A stretch of 64,000 bases of DNA from Xanthomonas nasturtii (GCF_001660815.1 NZ_LYMI01000008.1:37465-101464); one strand, 5' to 3'; positions 16,594 through 27,657 are shown, counted from the stretch's first letter. The notes: a model not told the origin generated them from the letters alone. A program made the numbers and translations.

Positions 16594-18399
16594 TCACTGG
16601 CCGTCACGGCGCATCGCCCCCGTATCCTCCTGCAACTCCCGCTTGAACGGCACATCCGGTGGCGGTCTTGCGGAGGCTGGTTGGTCGTTGAGATTCGGGT
16701 CGCTCAGGCCGCAGCCGCCGCCAAATTGCAGCAACGAAACCACGCAACTGATCTTGGTGGTGGTTCCCGGGATCGGGATCTCGATCTTCTTCAGGCCGCG
16801 GCGCACCCATTCCTGCAGCAAGGTCTGGTTCGGCATCCAGTACTTGTCCAGCGAGGTCGGCGTGTAGCCGTACGGCGGACGTTTGAGCCAGGTGCCGCCC
16901 TGGGCAATCTCGTCGCGGGTCCAGGTGTCGGTCTCGCTGCCCGGCGGCCCGCGGTCGCCCGCGCCGTGACCGGCATCGCCGGTGCCGGTGGCCACGTGGA
17001 CGCTGCCATCGGCGTTGAACATGCCGTTGCGTTGGCCGTTGGCGCCGGTCGTTTCGCCTTGCCGGTTGCGGTCGGATTTGCTCCAGTCGTCGGCATTGGC
17101 GGCCACATCCCATCCGCCGCTGCGGTCGGCAGGCTTCGGGCCGGCATTGCCATTGGCTGCTGACCTGGTGGCTGACGCCGCCGCTGCTGTCGCCGCTGCC
17201 GAGCTACTGGAACGCTCGGACTGAGAAGGATTGGCCTGCGGCTGCGTTCCCGTTTGCGACGATTCGGCGGCGGCTGTCTGCCTCTGGGAAGCATCCGCAG
17301 GCGCCGTTTGCGCCATAGGGGCCACCGCCACCGGCACAGGCGCCGGATCCGGCACACTCGGCAACTCTGCGGCGCGCACCGCGACGTCGGGCATGCGCAC
17401 CGCCGGTGCGATCTCGGGCACGCGTGCGGCCGGCGCGGGCACTTGTGGGCGCTCGGATATGACGATGTCGCGCTCGCGCACGGTTGGCGCATCAGCTGCG
17501 CGCACCGCCACTGCAGTGGCAGGACGTTGCAGTTCGCGAACCTGCGGGCGCTCGGTCACCGTCTGGATGTCGCGTTGACGGACCTCGACCTGCGGCGCCG
17601 CACGTTCGATCGCACGCGGCGTCAGCGTGATCGTTGGCGGCGGTGGCACGACAAACTCATTGGTGGCCACCGGTGTTTCAGTCACCTGCAGCGGCGATTC
17701 GATCGTCACCGGCGGCACCTGCACCGTCACTTGCGGAACGTCCGCAGTCACCGGTTCGCTGACCGCTTCCGTCGGCTTCGTCGCATCGTTTTGCATCTGT
17801 GCCGTACTTGGGCTTTCGACTGGATCGGCAGCTGACTGCGTCTGCGTCGGCGATACAGGTGGTTCGCCTGCCGCCACCGCTGCAGCTGTTTGCGCTGCAG
17901 CAGACGCTGCAGCCGCCGCTGCCGACTCCGCAGCCCCAGGTTGCCCCGCACCCCCCCCCTGCTCCACCGCACCGTCGCCAATGAAGGTCATGCGTACCCG
18001 CGATTCATCGCCAGGCTTGGCGTCATCCGGCGCCCAACGCACGGTGACCACCCAGATGAGCAGCGCAACGAAACCGAGGTGGATCAGAAAACTGCCCAGC
18101 AGTGCCAGCCAATGCTGCCGACGCTGATCCTTCGGGCGCGGGTCCCAGTGTTGCCACCACAGGCTGCGAAACGCCTGAAATGGCGACAGCATGGCTGCGC
18201 TGACCACGTTGCGCTGCGACGGGCGTGCCCGTGCCAGCAGCACGCCCGTCACCTGGTCATCGTTGAATGGTGCAGCCGCATGTTTGCGGTTGCCCATCCA
18301 GATACCCCAGCCATACGGCAGGCCGGTGCGCCGATCCAGAATGAGCTTGCTGGGCATGCGCGCGCGCAGCGCCAGCAGCAGATCGGCAGCGGTTGTCAC
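16594..18399 (-). CDS. large Ala/Pro/Thr-rich single-pass membrane protein
   Basis: About 601 residues from a GTG at 18399, just after the nfuA stop. An ATG at 18357 is the alternative start, and neither has a clear ribosome binding site. Layout: a soluble N-terminal part with LPYGWGIWMGNRKH and PFNDDQVTGVLLARA, one membrane helix (WLALLGSFLIHLGFVALLIW) preceded by basic residues, then about 300 residues of low-complexity Ala/Pro/Thr/Gln sequence with VPEIAPAVRMPDVAVRA-type repeats, and a compact C-terminal domain (WLKRPPYGYTPTSLDKYW, then ISCVVSLLQFGGGCGL). The TonB-like layout (one helix plus Pro-rich spacer plus periplasmic domain) suggests a part that crosses the periplasm, but there is no TonB C-terminal motif. 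Function unknown. Confidence 0.7.
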   Translation of the reverse strand: MTTAADLLLALRARMPSKLILDRRTGLPYGWGIWMGNRKHAAAPFNDDQVTGVLLARARPSQRNVVSAAMLSPFQAFRSLWWQHWDPRPKDQRRQHWLALLGSFLIHLGFVALLIWVVTVRWAPDDAKPGDESRVRMTFIGDGAVEQGGGAGQPGAAESAAAAAASAAAQTAAAVAAGEPPVSPTQTQSAADPVESPSTAQMQNDATKPTEAVSEPVTADVPQVTVQVPPVTIESPLQVTETPVATNEFVVPPPPTITLTPRAIERAAPQVEVRQRDIQTVTERPQVRELQRPATAVAVRAADAPTVRERDIVISERPQVPAPAARVPEIAPAVRMPDVAVRAAELPSVPDPAPVPVAVAPMAQTAPADASQRQTAAAESSQTGTQPQANPSQSERSSSSAAATAAAASATRSAANGNAGPKPADRSGGWDVAANADDWSKSDRNRQGETTGANGQRNGMFNADGSVHVATGTGDAGHGAGDRGPPGSETDTWTRDEIAQGGTWLKRPPYGYTPTSLDKYWMPNQTLLQEWVRRGLKKIEIPIPGTTTKISCVVSLLQFGGGCGLSDPNLNDQPASARPPPDVPFKRELQEDTGAMRRDGQ

Positions 18400-18412
18400 C
18401 GGTGAGGCGGAA

Positions 18413-19012
18413 TCAGGCCGCGCTGTCGCGCGGAATGTACGGGGCGTCGCCGGTGGCGTGGTCGGTCGCGTCGCGTACCGCAATCACGCCGGGCACGCGC
18501 CCCATCAGGGTTTTTTCGATGCCCTGCTTCAAGGTCACGTCGGCCATGCCGCAGCCGTGGCAGCCGCCGCCGAAGCGCAGCAACACCACGCCATCGGCGG
18601 ACACTTCCTGCACCGCCACGCGTCCGCCATGCGATGCCAGCTGCGGGTTGATTTCGTTCTCCACCACCCAGCGCACGCGCTCCACCATGGAGGCCGAATC
18701 TGCCGGCGCTTCGCCCTTGATCTTGGGCGCCTTGATGGTCAGTTGCTGGTTGCCGGTGGACTGGGTGACGTAGTCGATCTCGGCACCGTCCATCCATGGC
18801 ACGCTGGCGGCGACAACATATAAGGTGAAGCCATCGCAGTCGATCGCCCACTCGTCGCCGCTCAGCTCGGCCGGCTCGGCGAATTCGAGCCGGGCATCGG
18901 CGCGCGGGGTGCCCGCATCCACCGCGCTCAGGCGCACGCCCATGCCGGGCACGCCCTCGCGTTCGATGAGCTTGCGGAAATAGGTCTGGGCTTTGTCGGA
19001 TATCTGGATCAT
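18413..19012 (-). CDS. nfuA: Fe-S biogenesis protein NfuA
   Basis: A 199-residue protein in two domains: a degenerate A-type domain (residues 1-95, beginning [17 protein letters not shown]) and a C-terminal Nfu domain with the cluster-binding CxxC in [17 protein letters not shown] near residue 150. NfuA accepts 4Fe-4S clusters and passes them to target proteins under stress. Length matches E. coli NfuA (191). The start at 19012 places the usual MIQIS beginning. It is divergent from the pterin dehydratase gene. Confidence 0.95.
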   Translation of the reverse strand: MIQISDKAQTYFRKLIEREGVPGMGVRLSAVDAGTPRADARLEFAEPAELSGDEWAIDCDGFTLYVVAASVPWMDGAEIDYVTQSTGNQQLTIKAPKIKGEAPADSASMVERVRWVVENEINPQLASHGGRVAVQEVSADGVVLLRFGGGCHGCGMADVTLKQGIEKTLMGRVPGVIAVRDATDHATGDAPYIPRDSAA

Positions 19013-19100
19013 GCGGGTTATTCTACCGCTCAAAGCGCCCTCGCTCATGGAACACCGTGATCCTGGTGGGTGCGCCGTCCGCCACCCCTGCGAGACCGTC

Positions 19101-19457
19101 ATGACCGATCTGATTCCCCTGGAGCAGGCCCATTGCCTCCCGCGCAAGGGCAGCGACCACAAGCTGGGCGAAGCGCGCCTGGCCGAATTGCTGCCGCAGG
19201 TGCCCGGCTGGGAGCTGGCCGAGGCCGGGATGGCGCTCACGCGCACGTTCCGCTTCGCCGACTATTACCGCACCCTCGCCTTCGTGAATGCGTTGGCCTG
19301 GATCGCCCACCGTGAAGACCACCACCCCGACCTGGGCGTCCACTACGACCGCGTCGTGGTGCGTTATTCCACCCATGACGTGGGCGGGCTAAGCGAAAAC
19401 GACTTCATCTGCGCGGCCAAGACCGCACAGCTCTACGATCAGGGAATTACTGCATGA
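19101..19457 (+). CDS. phhB: 4a-hydroxytetrahydrobiopterin (pterin-4a-carbinolamine) dehydratase
   Basis: A 118-residue protein. The signature [20 protein letters not shown], continuing through [11 protein letters not shown], contains the catalytic His-His pair and the later Tyr/His/Asp residues of the DCoH/PCD family. The enzyme dehydrates the carbinolamine made by aromatic amino acid hydroxylases so that the pterin can be recycled. No phenylalanine hydroxylase gene is in the window. The start at 19101 gives a normal length. The stop overlaps the next gene (ATGA), so the lipoprotein downstream is probably co-transcribed. Confidence 0.93.
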   Translation: MTDLIPLEQAHCLPRKGSDHKLGEARLAELLPQVPGWELAEAGMALTRTFRFADYYRTLAFVNALAWIAHREDHHPDLGVHYDRVVVRYSTHDVGGLSENDFICAAKTAQLYDQGITA

Positions 19458-19876
19458 GCATGTATCGCGCTGCCCTCGCCGGCCTCATCGTCGCCACCGG
19501 CCTTAGCGGCTGCGGCAAGTCGCCACAGCAGGCTTCCGCGCCCACGGTCGCGCCCACCGAGCTGGCAGCAGTGAAGACGCCGCCGCCGGAGTATTCGCCG
19601 CAGCTGGCGTGCGCCGGCGTGGGCGGGACCACGGTGCTACGGGTCGTGGTCGGCACCGGAGGCACCCCGACCGATGTGTCGGTGACACAGAGCAGCGGCC
19701 AGCCCGTACTCGACGAAGCCGCGCAGAAGCGCGTGCGCGAATGGCAGTTCAAGGCTGCTACCCGCAACGGCCAGGCGGTGCCGCAAACCATCCAGGTGCC
19801 GGTTGCGTTCAAACCGCCGGTGCCGCGTCCGGACGAATGCTTCGCCATCGAAGAACGCGCCCATCGTCGCGGCTGA
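19454..19876 (+). CDS. TonB C-terminal-domain lipoprotein
   Basis: A 140-residue protein with a lipoprotein signal ([10 protein letters not shown], lipid-modified Cys20), a short Pro/Ala linker and one TonB C-terminal domain ([20 protein letters not shown], followed by [20 protein letters not shown]). There is no N-terminal membrane helix or long Pro-rich spanner, so it is unlikely to drive TonB-dependent receptors like true TonB. Such TonB-box-binding lipoproteins are of unknown role. Translationally coupled to the dehydratase gene. Confidence 0.8.
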   Translation: MSMYRAALAGLIVATGLSGCGKSPQQASAPTVAPTELAAVKTPPPEYSPQLACAGVGGTTVLRVVVGTGGTPTDVSVTQSSGQPVLDEAAQKRVREWQFKAATRNGQAVPQTIQVPVAFKPPVPRPDECFAIEERAHRRG

Positions 19877-20150
19877 GGACAGGACAGTTCGGTACCGCGG
19901 TATGTCGCTCGGCAATGCGTAAGCGCTACCGGCAGCGCCGCAGCCACATCCTCGCCCTGTTCGTGCACGCATGATGTTCGCGTCCGCTTGAGGCTGGCGC
20001 AAACGCACCGTTTTTTCTCATCACTACCACGCGTTCGTCATCCAGGCGTGGCCATCCTGCATCCGCGGATGGTCGTGCGCATAGTGCGCAGCTGCAGTCG
20101 CCACGCTCCCCGCAGGATAGTTCTCCGTTCCCACGAGGTCGTCGGGTCAC

Positions 20151-20969
20151 ATGCTTGAAGTGTCATCACACAATGTCTGGATCGCGCTAGCGGTTACGTT
20201 GGCCGCCGGATTGGCGACCGGGCTCGGCAGTCTCATGGTGGTGTTCGCCAAGAAGCCCAATCCGCGGCTGTTGGCGTTCGGGCTGGCGTTCGCCGGTGGC
20301 GCGATGGTGTACGTGTCCTTGTCGGAGATCCTCAACAAATCGATCGCCGCGTTTTCGCATGCCTACAACGACAAACTCGGCTTCACCTTCGGCACGCTGA
20401 CCTTTCTCGGTGGCATGCTGTTGATCATGGTGATCGACCGCCTGGTGCCCAATCCGCACCAGAGTCTGTCCAGCGACGATCCGCAGTTTCGTGACGACAA
20501 CCGCGCCTACATTCGCCGGGTCGGCTTGATGACGGCCATTGCGATCACCGCACACAATTTCCCCGAAGGGTTGGCCACCTTTTTCGCCACGCTGGAAAGC
20601 CCGGCGGTGGGCATGCCGCTGGCCTTCGCGATCGCCATCCACAACATTCCCGAAGGCATCGCGATTGCGGTGCCGGTGTATTTCGCCACGCGCAACAAGT
20701 TCTACGCATTCGGTGCCAGCCTGCTCAGCGGACTGGCCGAACCGATCGGCGCGGGGATCGGGTATCTGGCCTTATCCAATGTGCTGTCCGAAGCGGTGTT
20801 CGGCACGGTATTCGGCCTGATTTCCGGGGTCATGGTGTTTCTGGCACTGGACGAACTGTTGCCAGCCGCCAAACGCTACGCACAAGGCCACGAGACCGTG
20901 TACGGCCTGGTGTCGGGCATGGGGACGCTGGCGATCAGCCTGGTGCTGTTCCGCTTCGCGACACCTTAA
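20151..20969 (+). CDS. zupT: ZIP-family zinc/divalent metal transporter ZupT
   Basis: A 272-residue protein with eight predicted membrane helices. The two ZIP metal-site motifs are both present: AHNFPEGLATFF in helix IV and HNIPEGIAIAVPVY in helix V. The long loop between helices III and IV (residues 100-125) is polar, as in ZupT. It imports zinc and other divalent metals across the inner membrane. Length and helix pattern match ZupT. No Zur-like operator was recognised upstream. The 19877-20150 gap has nothing I can support. Confidence 0.92.
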   Translation: MLEVSSHNVWIALAVTLAAGLATGLGSLMVVFAKKPNPRLLAFGLAFAGGAMVYVSLSEILNKSIAAFSHAYNDKLGFTFGTLTFLGGMLLIMVIDRLVPNPHQSLSSDDPQFRDDNRAYIRRVGLMTAIAITAHNFPEGLATFFATLESPAVGMPLAFAIAIHNIPEGIAIAVPVYFATRNKFYAFGASLLSGLAEPIGAGIGYLALSNVLSEAVFGTVFGLISGVMVFLALDELLPAAKRYAQGHETVYGLVSGMGTLAISLVLFRFATP

Positions 20970-21271
20970 ACCGCGTCTTACGCCGGCGGCGCCAATCCTC
21001 ATTCGCTGGTAACGACGCCTGACCCAGTACCGACTGACACAGCCACTACAGTGGTGATGTTGCTGTGTCGCGACTGGCAAGCGCATGACGCTTGCGGCGT
21101 GTTCGCAATCGCGCTGCCTTACTCTCAGCGAGTCCTCACGCACGCGGCTCCCCGCATGCCTGCTGAACACCGCTGCGCCTGGTCGGCCGCACAGCCGTTT
21201 CAGCAAGCTGCCAGACATCCAAGCCGACGCATGGTACGCGCGTCATAAACGCGCACACTGCGAGGTGCCGT

Positions 21272-22457
21272 ATGCAACGCACATGGTCACAAGGGCGCCT
21301 TGCCTGGGCGCTGGCTGTCGCATCCACCGTGGACGCGTGCACTTGGCGATGCGTATGCCAAGGCAGCTGACGACGTGCTCAACGCGGTTCAGCTCATGCG
21401 CCAGCGCGCCCAGGCCAGCGGCCATTTGCGCAGTACGCCGCAACAGCAAGTGCAGGTGGCGCGCCATGTGCTAACCCCCGATCCTGGGTGAGGCGCGCAT
21501 TGCGCCGCCCGCACAGGTGATCACCATCGAGCCAGCACAGCCGGATGTGGTGTAAGTGCAGCGCTACGACCCCGGCGTGGTCTACAGCACGCCGGTCGAT
21601 GTGTATCGCGATTATCGCTATCGCCCGGTGCGTTGGGACGATCACAGCGACGTGGTTACCACCGGCCTGGTGTCGTTTTGCGTCGGCGTGCTGGTAGGCG
21701 GCGCACCTGAGCACCATCACGGCTGGTTCGGCTGGGCCGAGCCAGCGCCGTCCTGGCACCGCTGGGGCTGCAACAACTGGGGGTGGACTGGAACGCGCCG
21801 CCGGCCTCACCGCATTACGTGGTCTACCAGAACGTGGTCTACCAGAACGTGGTCTACCAGAATCATGTCTATGCACTACGCACCACCATCATCAACAACC
21901 GAACGACCTATATCGATGCACGTTCGTATGTGCATCAGGATCAGCGTCACGGGTTCAACACGACCTCTGCGCCTGCGCCCGTTGCAGGCGTTTCGCCGCC
22001 CGGCTTTGCTGTGGCGCGGGCGGCTGCTGTGCCGGCCGCGGCGGCCAATCCGCGTGCACTCAGCGCGTTTTCCGGCTCCGCTACGCCGGCGCCCTCGCCC
22101 GCCCAGTTTTATCGCGCGCCCGACTACGCGCATCTGTCAGCGCCGCATTTCAACGCGCAGATGCTGCAGCCGGGGCGTCCGGTGGCGCTGCATGCCTCGT
22201 CGCCGCCGCATGCAGCGTCAGTGGCAGCTGTGTCGAATCCGATGCGGCAAGTGCCGGCTGCGCTGCATGCGTCTGGTCTGCAAGCGCCGCCATCCGTACC
22301 GCGCCCGGCCATGAAGCCGGAACCGCAGCAATACGCGCAGCGGATGGCTTCGTTTACTCCGCCACGCGCTGCAGTGGTGCGTTCGGCCGATCCGCACCCG
22401 CAGCGCCCGCATCCGTCAGCGCAGCCGCAGCATCACGACCACCGCCAGGACAGTTGA
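21272..22457 (+). pseudogene. DUF3300-family secreted protein, degenerate
   Basis: The start at 21272 gives a signal-peptide-like MQRTWSQGRLAWALAVAST, but the frame closes after 32 codons. The next recognisable part is in another frame: LGDAYAKAADDVLNAVQLMR and SGHLRSTPQQQVQV, a conserved DUF3300 block. The following VVTIEPAQPDVVY runs into TAA (21553-21555) where Tyr is expected, then continues VQRYDPGVVYSTPVDVYRDY. A further shift near 21785 leads to the Pro/His-rich tail ending at 22457. Several hundred bases of the N-terminal domain are missing. Intact relatives are exported proteins of unknown function. Confidence 0.7.
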
Positions 22458-22489
22458 GCCAGCGCGCTGACGCAACCACCCTGGCCGTG

Positions 22490-23476
22490 TCAGCGACCCA
22501 GCCGGCCCAGCGCTTCGGCCAGTTCGGGCGCCAGCGGTGCGCTCAGCACGTACGGCGTCTTGCCAGCATCCAGCGCAAATTCAAGCGACGCCGCGTGCAG
22601 GAACAGCCGCTTCAGACCCAACTGGTCGCGCAACCGCTTGTTCACCTCGGCCTCGCCGTACTTGTCGTCACCCGCGACCGGGTGTCCCAGGTGCTGGGCA
22701 TGCACACGGATCTGGTGGGTGCGGCCGGTCTCGATGCGAACTTCGCAATACGAATGCCCGCCGCGCCGTTCCAGTAACTTGAAATGGCTCAGCGATGGCT
22801 TGCCGATCGCATTCACCTGTACATGCCGCTCGCCACCCTGGCGCAGGCCGATGTGCAATGGCGCATCTACGGTCATCACGCCGTCGGGCATGCGCCCGAC
22901 CAGCAAGGTCAGGTAGCGCTTGGTGATGCCGCGGCCTTCGACACGGTCGTCCTCACGCATCAGCGCCTGCAGCTCGGTCAGCGCCGAGCGCTTCTTGGCC
23001 ACGATCAATAGGCCGGATGTATCGCGGTCGAGCCGGTGTACCAGCTCCAGGCTCTGGTTCGGCCGCAGCGCCCGCAGCGTTTCGATGGCGCCGAAACTGA
23101 TCCCGCTGCCGCCGTGGCTGGCCACCCCGGACGGCTTGTTGAGCGCGAGCAGGCGCGCATCCTCGAACACGATCGCCGCTTCCAGCCGCGCCATGAACGA
23201 CGACGGTGGCGCTGTCTTATCGCCTTCCTCAGTCACCCGCACCGGCGGAATCCGCACTTCCTCGCCACCCTCGAGCTTGCGCTCGGCCTTGGCACGCCCA
23301 CCGTTCACCCGCACCTGACCGCTGCGGACCAGCTTGTAGATCAGGCTGCGCGGGGCGCCCTTGAGCTGGCCAAGCAGGAAATTGTCCAGCCGCTGCCCAG
23401 CACGGTCTTCCGGAACTTTGAGAATGCGCACGCCGACACGGTCGGTCGGCGGCTTGGGGGGCTGGGGGTCGGTCAT
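22490..23476 (-). CDS. rluC: 23S rRNA pseudouridine synthase RluC
   Basis: A 328-residue protein. It has an N-terminal S4 RNA-binding domain (QRLDNFLLGQLKGAPRSLIY) and a catalytic domain with the RluA-family motif LVHRLDRDTSGLLIVAK, where the Asp of HRLDRDT is the nucleophile. RTHQIRVHAQHLGHPVAGDD is the second family motif. RluC modifies U955, U2504 and U2580 of 23S rRNA in E. coli. The identification rests on the S4 domain and on the classic divergent arrangement with rne, which enterobacteria share. Confidence 0.93.
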   Translation of the reverse strand: MTDPQPPKPPTDRVGVRILKVPEDRAGQRLDNFLLGQLKGAPRSLIYKLVRSGQVRVNGGRAKAERKLEGGEEVRIPPVRVTEEGDKTAPPSSFMARLEAAIVFEDARLLALNKPSGVASHGGSGISFGAIETLRALRPNQSLELVHRLDRDTSGLLIVAKKRSALTELQALMREDDRVEGRGITKRYLTLLVGRMPDGVMTVDAPLHIGLRQGGERHVQVNAIGKPSLSHFKLLERRGGHSYCEVRIETGRTHQIRVHAQHLGHPVAGDDKYGEAEVNKRLRDQLGLKRLFLHAASLEFALDAGKTPYVLSAPLAPELAEALGRLGR

Positions 23477-23877
23477 CCGGCTCTTTATTCTGTTACACTC
23501 GGCGAGCGAGATAAGGGTTTGATTTTGTTGGAAGTTGATTGGCCAGAAGCCTGTCTTCCGATGATTCCGGCACAGTGCGCGACCACCGCCCCCGGGGCGG
23601 CCATGTTAGCGGCTCACCGGCCTGCCCGGCCATCGCCTGCGGTTTTTACCGCTGCGCTGAACATGTCCCGTGCGCTGCCCCGGTTCGTCCGGACGCGGCT
23701 GCCGGCCCTGAAACACCTATAAAACTTAAATACAAGCGCTCCCGCGGCCTGCCGTGGTGTTGCAGCGCTGGAAACCCTGGTCAGGCCTGTCCGCGCGTTG
23801 CGCGAAGGGCCGACAAGCTGTTCCAGAGGCGAAACGTCACGGCGTTCCGCGCGGTAGAGCGCGTGAGGAACGCAACA
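23477..23877 (+). promoter_or_regulatory. rluC-rne divergent region with long rne leader
   Basis: 400 bp separate the two start codons. TTACACTCGGCGAG and nearby AT-rich sequence around 23485-23530 are the likely promoter area, leaving an rne leader of roughly 350 bases. The leader holds GC-rich inverted repeats such as CCGCCCCCGGGGCGG (around 23587-23602). In E. coli the rne leader is 361 nt and mediates feedback cleavage by RNase E. A similar role is plausible here but not shown. Confidence 0.45.
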
Positions 23878-26800
23878 ATGAAGCGAATGCTGATCAACGC
23901 AACGCAGGCCGAAGAGCTGCGCGTGGCGATTGTGGACGGCCAGACCCTGTACGACATCGACATCGAACAGCCGTCTAAGGAACAAAAGAAGTCCAACATC
24001 TACAAGGGCCGTATCACCCGGCTTGAGCCTTCCCTGGAAGCGGCGTTCGTGGACTACGGCGCCGAGCGTCATGGCTTCCTGCCGTTGAAGGAAATTTCCC
24101 GCGATTACTTCCAGGCCGGCGTCGACCACAACAAGTCGACCATTCGCGAGTTGCTGCGCGAAGGCCAGGAAATCGTGGTGCAGGTCGACAAGGAAGAGCG
24201 CGGCAACAAGGGTGCTGCCCTGACCACGTTCATCTCGCTGGCCGGCCGCTACATGGTGCTGATGCCCAATTCGCCGAGCGCCGGTGGCGTTTCGCGTCGC
24301 ATCGAAGGCGAAGACCGCGCCGCACTGAAGGAAGCCCTGGACAAGCTCGACATTCCGGACGACATGGGCGTGATCATCCGCACCGCCGGTGTTGGCCGTG
24401 ACGCCGAAGAACTGCAGTGGGATCTGGACTACCTGCTGCAGACCTGGAAGGCGATTGCCGAGGCGGCACTGAGCAAGCCGGCCGCCTTCCTGATCTACCA
24501 GGAATCGCGCCTGATCATCCGCGCCCTGCGCGACTACCTGCGCGCCGACGTCGGCGAGATCCTGGTCGATACGCCGGAGCTGTACGCCGACGCCCAGGAA
24601 TTCATGAAGCAGGTGATGCCGCAGAGCCTGCGCAAGCTCAAGCACTACACCGACGACATCCCGCTGTTCAACCGCTTCCAGATCGAATCGCAGATCGAAG
24701 GCGCCTACGAGCGCAATGTGCGCCTGCCTTCGGGCGGCTCGATCGTGGTGGACCAGACCGAAGCGCTGACCGCCGTCGACGTGAACTCCTCGCGCGCCAC
24801 CAAGGGCAGCGACATCGAAGAGACCGCGTTCCAGACCAATCTGGAAGCGGCCGAAGAAGTGGCCCGCCAGTTGCGCCTGCGCGACCTGGGCGGCCTGGTG
24901 GTCATCGACTTCATCGACATGGCCTCGACCAAGCACCAGCGCGAAGTCGAAAACAAGCTGCAGAACGCGCTCAAGTACGACCGTGCACGCGTGCAGCTGG
25001 GCCGTATCTCGCGCTTCGGCCTGATGGAAATGAGCCGCCAGCGCCTGCGTCCGAGCCTGGGCGAATCCAGCCAGATCGTGTGCCCGCGTTGTGACGGGCA
25101 TGGCCGCATGCGCAGCGTCGAGTCGCTGTCGCTGTCCATCATCCGCGTGGCCGAAGAACACGCCATGAAGGAAAATACCGGGCAGGTGCTGGTCCAGGCG
25201 CCGGTGGAAATCGCCAACTATCTGCTCAACGAGAAGCGCAGCGCGCTGCGCGAGATCGAAAATCGCCACGCCTCGCCGATCATCATCGTCGCCGACGAGC
25301 AGCTGCACACGCCGCATTACGAAGTCACCCGCCTGCGCGAGAACGAGCTGGGCGAAGACAGCGGCAAGCCGAGCTACCAGCGCGGCACCCCGCGCAAGCT
25401 GCCGGTGCACGCACTGACCAAGGCGCAGTTGAACATTCCTGCAGCCCCGGCGGTCACCTCGATCAAGCCGAGCCAGCCGGCGCCGGTGCGTGAAGAGGCC
25501 CCTGCCCCGGTGGCCGCAGCTCCTGCGCCGGCGCCGGTCGTCGCACTGCCGCTGCCTGCGCCGGTGACCGGTGTGGTCGGCTGGCTGAAGCGGATCTTCG
25601 GCGGCGTCGAACCGGTCGCTCCTGCGCCGGAAACGACCCAGCGCCCGCGCCAGAACGATGCTGGCCGCGGCAACCGCAACGAGCGTGGCGACCGTGGCGG
25701 CCAACGCCGCGACGGTCGCGATGCCCGCAACGGCGGCAACGGTGGCAATCAGCAGCGTGGCAATGGCGGCAACGGCAACGGCGCCAACAAGGAACGCCGT
25801 GACGAACGCCGCCAGCCGGCAAATGGCGCAAGCATGCAGAACGGTGCTCAGGCCCAGCAGCAGGTGCAGGTCGCCAAGCCGCCGCGTAATGAGGCGCAGC
25901 CGCCCAAGCAACAGCAGCCGCAGCAGTCTCAGCAGCAAAAGCAAAAGCCGCAGAACCAGACGCCGCGTCCGCCACGAGTTCCCGCACAGCAGGACGGCGC
26001 CCAGTCCGAGCGGCAGCAGCGCCCTGCCCGTCAGGATGAAGGCACTGCTTCGGCACAGACGCTGACCGCAACTGCGGCAACTGCAACGACGTCGAGCGTG
26101 GTTGCGGCGATCGCCGACACCGCTGCACCGGTAACGACGCAGGCCCCCGCGGCCGAAGCGAGCCAGGCGCATCCGGTGGATGTGATCGTGACCGACGCGC
26201 ATGCCGATCGCGGCACCGACGCGGCTGCAGACGGTCAGAACCCGGACGTTCCGGGCGATGATTCGGCCAATGGCGACGGCGGAAGCCGTCGTCGTCGCGG
26301 TCGTCGCGGTGGCCGTCGTCGCCGTCGCGGCGCTGGCGCAAATGGTGAAGGCGGTAGCGGCGTCGATGGTCTGGAAACGGACGATCTGGACGGCGATGCA
26401 GAAGGCGATCTCGATGGCGACAACGAGAATGACGCTGACGACACCGCCGCGCAGACACAGACCTCGTCTGCGCCGCGCGCCGGCCAGCCCGAGTTCGACT
26501 TCGATGACGAGGCCCCTGCTGCGGCAGTGGCGCGCGCCAAGCCCGAGTCCAGCGCGCCGGCAGCGGTGAAGCCGCGTCCGGTGCCGAAGGAGCGTGCGGA
26601 AACGCAGGCCGAGGCCGACACGTCGTCGACCACCGCGCCGGTGTCCAATGCCGCGCCGTCATTCGAACAGCAGGCCGCCGCTCCGGCTGCTGCGGCAGTG
26701 AATCGGGCTCGTAGCGATGCAGCGGTGACGGCCGCGGCACCTGCTGCGTGGAAGCCTGCGGCCCAGGCATCAGGTTCGGCCCCGGTTGCTCCGGCCCCGG

Positions 26801-27657
26801 TTGCAGGAACGGCTTCGGTTACCGAGCAGTCCGCGACAGTGGCCGCGCCGGTGGCCGCACCGTCGCCGGCAGCTGCTGCGACCGCCATGCCTTCGGCACA
26901 GGCTTCGGAGCCCGCTGCGAAGACAGTCTCTGAGCCTGCGGTTACTGCCTACTCTGCACCCGCTACCGCGTCTGTTGCTCCGCCTGCGGTTACCAAGCCT
27001 GTTGAGCAGCCCGGCACGACGGTATCGCCGACCGCTGCAGAGCCGGCTGTGCAGCATAAGCAGGTACCGTCGGCGTCGGCAGACGCTTCGGCACCTGCCA
27101 CAGCTACGCAGACGCGCGTCGTACCTGCTGTTTCCCCGGAAGCTGCAGCGCAACCAGAGCCCACAAAAGCTGACGCGCCTGCCGTTGCTGCAGATGTGAA
27201 AGCACCTGCAACAACGCCGAGTCCGTCAGCAGAAGCAGCTGTGGTCACGGTCAAAGCGCCGCATGCGGAGCCCACCAGCGCTGCAAGTTCCGCAGATGTC
27301 GCAGCGACCTCCACGGCACAGGTGACGCAGGCGACGCCGGCAGCGGACAACGCATCTGCTGCACCGGTGCGCAAGCCGTACGCTCCGGTGCAAACCACGT
27401 TGCTCGACGCGCTGGCTCCGCAAGACGCTTCCGCGTCGTCATCGACGTCGGCCGCTGCACCGGTGCCGTACAAGGCGGCGGAGCAGTCGGCAGCGGTTGC
27501 ACCGGTTTCGCCTGCGCACGTGGCGGAACCGTCGACCGACAAGCCCAAGCCGACCGTCACCGTTTCCGAAGCGGTGAAGCGGGCAGCCCCGGCCAGCCCG
27601 ACGGCCGACGCGCAAGCGGAAGAAGACGACACCGACAAGCCGCATCACGATCACTGA
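23878..27657 (+). CDS. rne: ribonuclease E
   Basis: A 1259-residue endoribonuclease, longer than E. coli RNase E (1061). The start at 23878 follows GAGGAACGCAACA and gives [20 protein letters not shown], almost identical to E. coli. The N-terminal half has the S1 domain ([20 protein letters not shown]), catalytic Asp301 (AVDVNSS) and Asp344 (VVIDFIDM), and the zinc link Cys402/Cys405 (CPRCDGHG). The C-terminal 700 residues are disordered: an Arg/Gly/Asn tract near 600-660, a Gln-rich tract, an Arg-rich [15 protein letters not shown] segment near 800, an acidic patch, then a very long Ala/Pro/Val/Thr tail. In other species this half scaffolds the RNA degradosome and binds RNA. Ends in a strong terminator. 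Confidence 0.97.
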   Translation: MKRMLINATQAEELRVAIVDGQTLYDIDIEQPSKEQKKSNIYKGRITRLEPSLEAAFVDYGAERHGFLPLKEISRDYFQAGVDHNKSTIRELLREGQEIVVQVDKEERGNKGAALTTFISLAGRYMVLMPNSPSAGGVSRRIEGEDRAALKEALDKLDIPDDMGVIIRTAGVGRDAEELQWDLDYLLQTWKAIAEAALSKPAAFLIYQESRLIIRALRDYLRADVGEILVDTPELYADAQEFMKQVMPQSLRKLKHYTDDIPLFNRFQIESQIEGAYERNVRLPSGGSIVVDQTEALTAVDVNSSRATKGSDIEETAFQTNLEAAEEVARQLRLRDLGGLVVIDFIDMASTKHQREVENKLQNALKYDRARVQLGRISRFGLMEMSRQRLRPSLGESSQIVCPRCDGHGRMRSVESLSLSIIRVAEEHAMKENTGQVLVQAPVEIANYLLNEKRSALREIENRHASPIIIVADEQLHTPHYEVTRLRENELGEDSGKPSYQRGTPRKLPVHALTKAQLNIPAAPAVTSIKPSQPAPVREEAPAPVAAAPAPAPVVALPLPAPVTGVVGWLKRIFGGVEPVAPAPETTQRPRQNDAGRGNRNERGDRGGQRRDGRDARNGGNGGNQQRGNGGNGNGANKERRDERRQPANGASMQNGAQAQQQVQVAKPPRNEAQPPKQQQPQQSQQQKQKPQNQTPRPPRVPAQQDGAQSERQQRPARQDEGTASAQTLTATAATATTSSVVAAIADTAAPVTTQAPAAEASQAHPVDVIVTDAHADRGTDAAADGQNPDVPGDDSANGDGGSRRRRGRRGGRRRRRGAGANGEGGSGVDGLETDDLDGDAEGDLDGDNENDADDTAAQTQTSSAPRAGQPEFDFDDEAPAAAVARAKPESSAPAAVKPRPVPKERAETQAEADTSSTTAPVSNAAPSFEQQAAAPAAAAVNRARSDAAVTAAAPAAWKPAAQASGSAPVAPAPVAGTASVTEQSATVAAPVAAPSPAAAATAMPSAQASEPAAKTVSEPAVTAYSAPATASVAPPAVTKPVEQPGTTVSPTAAEPAVQHKQVPSASADASAPATATQTRVVPAVSPEAAAQPEPTKADAPAVAADVKAPATTPSPSAEAAVVTVKAPHAEPTSAASSADVAATSTAQVTQATPAADNASAAPVRKPYAPVQTTLLDALAPQDASASSSTSAAAPVPYKAAEQSAAVAPVSPAHVAEPSTDKPKPTVTVSEAVKRAAPASPTADAQAEEDDTDKPHHDH

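Noticed and set aside
23614..26202. 862-codon minus-strand frame opposite rne
   Set aside because: rne is certain from its catalytic residues, and the opposite frame has no recognisable domain.
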